From NCBI GenBank assembly GCA_963932465.1, contig OZ010787.1, positions 31,252,087-31,316,086 of the forward strand: 64,000 bases of DNA. Direction: 5' to 3'. The notes beneath the pieces are model-generated. The model searched no databases and was not told the origin of the DNA. It saw nothing but the letters and a program-made list of their open reading frames with translations. The stretch is from Maratus speciosus (Eukaryota > Arthropoda > Arachnida > Araneae > Salticidae). Made by a program: the position numbers and the translations under genes. Shown one piece after another: positions 63,345 to 64,000 of this stretch; within the stretch, counting starts at the first letter, position 1; every line of letters starts with the position of its first letter.

Positions 63345-64000
63345 TGTTAAGAATTATAACCCAGACCTTTGTTCCTACTTATAATTCAATCAAATTGTGA
63401 GCTAAGAATAAAAAAATCTTTTTTAATTCCTTAGAGGAATTCATGCTCACAAGAAAAAATCTTAAGTGCATCTCATATCGGTTTTATAAACCTTCAGTGT
63501 ATAAAAGAAAATGCTATAGGTAGATCAAGAAAATACACATCGCTAGCATAATATAAAAAAAAAGACAGAAATATTTAGCAAAGCTGTTCATTCGAAATAC
63601 TAAACACAAAAAGCATTTTAAAAAAATTCTTTCAAAAAATGGAACTTGAAAGTATGAAACATAACTTATTCACATTTTATCATAACTAATTGAGTAGTGA
63701 CCTCTTGAAAACCAGAAATATACATTAATTATATTAAATTGCTATTCACAAAACAGAGTTTCTTTTTTTGCGTTTTGAATATAAAATCTCCAACGTCATT
63801 TTTAACTAAACATGAAAATGTTCTTTTGGAACAATAATTATCCATACGATCATAAAATTTTCTTTTTCCAGTACTAATAATATTATACATAAAATATATA
63901 CAAAGTACTTATCATTTCTGGACTCCACTCCTTGTCCATGCAGACAGGCAGACCAATTTTTTTTATGCTATCACGCACTTATTTTTTTTTTTCAAGAACA
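63343..64000. other. A+T-rich spacer to the window end
   Basis: No gene or repeat family seen. Nothing suggests a feature running off the window edge. Confidence 0.5.

Noticed and set aside
63162..63350. Open frame of alternating Ile/Tyr
   Set aside because: Translated TA microsatellite.

Overview
This window looks like a piece of intergenic or intronic DNA from an animal nuclear genome, most likely an arthropod. It is strongly A+T-rich, has long poly-A, TA and AAT tracts, and carries a TATA-targeting Gypsy-class LTR retrotransposon, Tc1/pogo/hAT DNA transposons, a Penelope-like remnant and tRNA-derived SINEs. I see no bacterial features, no rRNA and no intact tRNA. I could not find a convincing host protein-coding exon; almost every open frame longer than 60 codons lies in or across a repeat. 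The taxon is inferred from repeat style only.

Layout. 1-13 kb: short terminal-inverted-repeat (TIR) elements and MITEs, including two copies of one 208-bp TTAA-bounded MITE that I read as identical, and several long-TIR elements (3660-4499, 5852-7750, 11248-11860, 11878-12472). 13-32 kb: more MITEs, a degenerate ~150-bp array (14.9-16.2 kb), a Tc1/mariner transposase tail (20324-20632) and a pogo-like element (30549-31244). 33.4-34.6 kb: a very long inverted repeat. 35.2-36.3 kb: a broken Tc1-like element holding a GC-rich block between direct repeats. 37481-46290: a complete but dead Gypsy-class element on the minus strand, with 409-bp LTRs and a TATA duplication. It is split between gag and protease by a younger 2.3-kb insertion made mostly of a ~150-bp minisatellite. 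46492-48745: a hAT-like element with a perfect 8-bp target duplication, itself holding a pogo-like element and a truncated SINE. 49.9-54.3 kb: an unclassified element rich in ~154-bp tandem repeats. 54.4-54.85 kb: a full SINE inside a MITE. 58.2-58.8 kb: a Penelope-like GIY-YIG remnant. 59.5 kb: an inverted pair of tRNA-like sequences. 60-63.3 kb: nested MITEs and a long TA tract.

The recurring theme is nested insertion, and several insertions are backed by a related unoccupied site elsewhere in the window. At least six short families end in TTAA followed by CCCTTT-like termini (piggyBac-like target use). Three others share CATA(G/C)(C/T)TGCCAAC ends and seem to make 6-7 bp duplications. Another (about 510-550 bp) makes 8-bp duplications. 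All transposase or polyprotein coding seen here is broken, so none of these elements is expected to move by itself. All alignments were done by eye, so identities and boundaries are approximate unless an exact repeat is stated.
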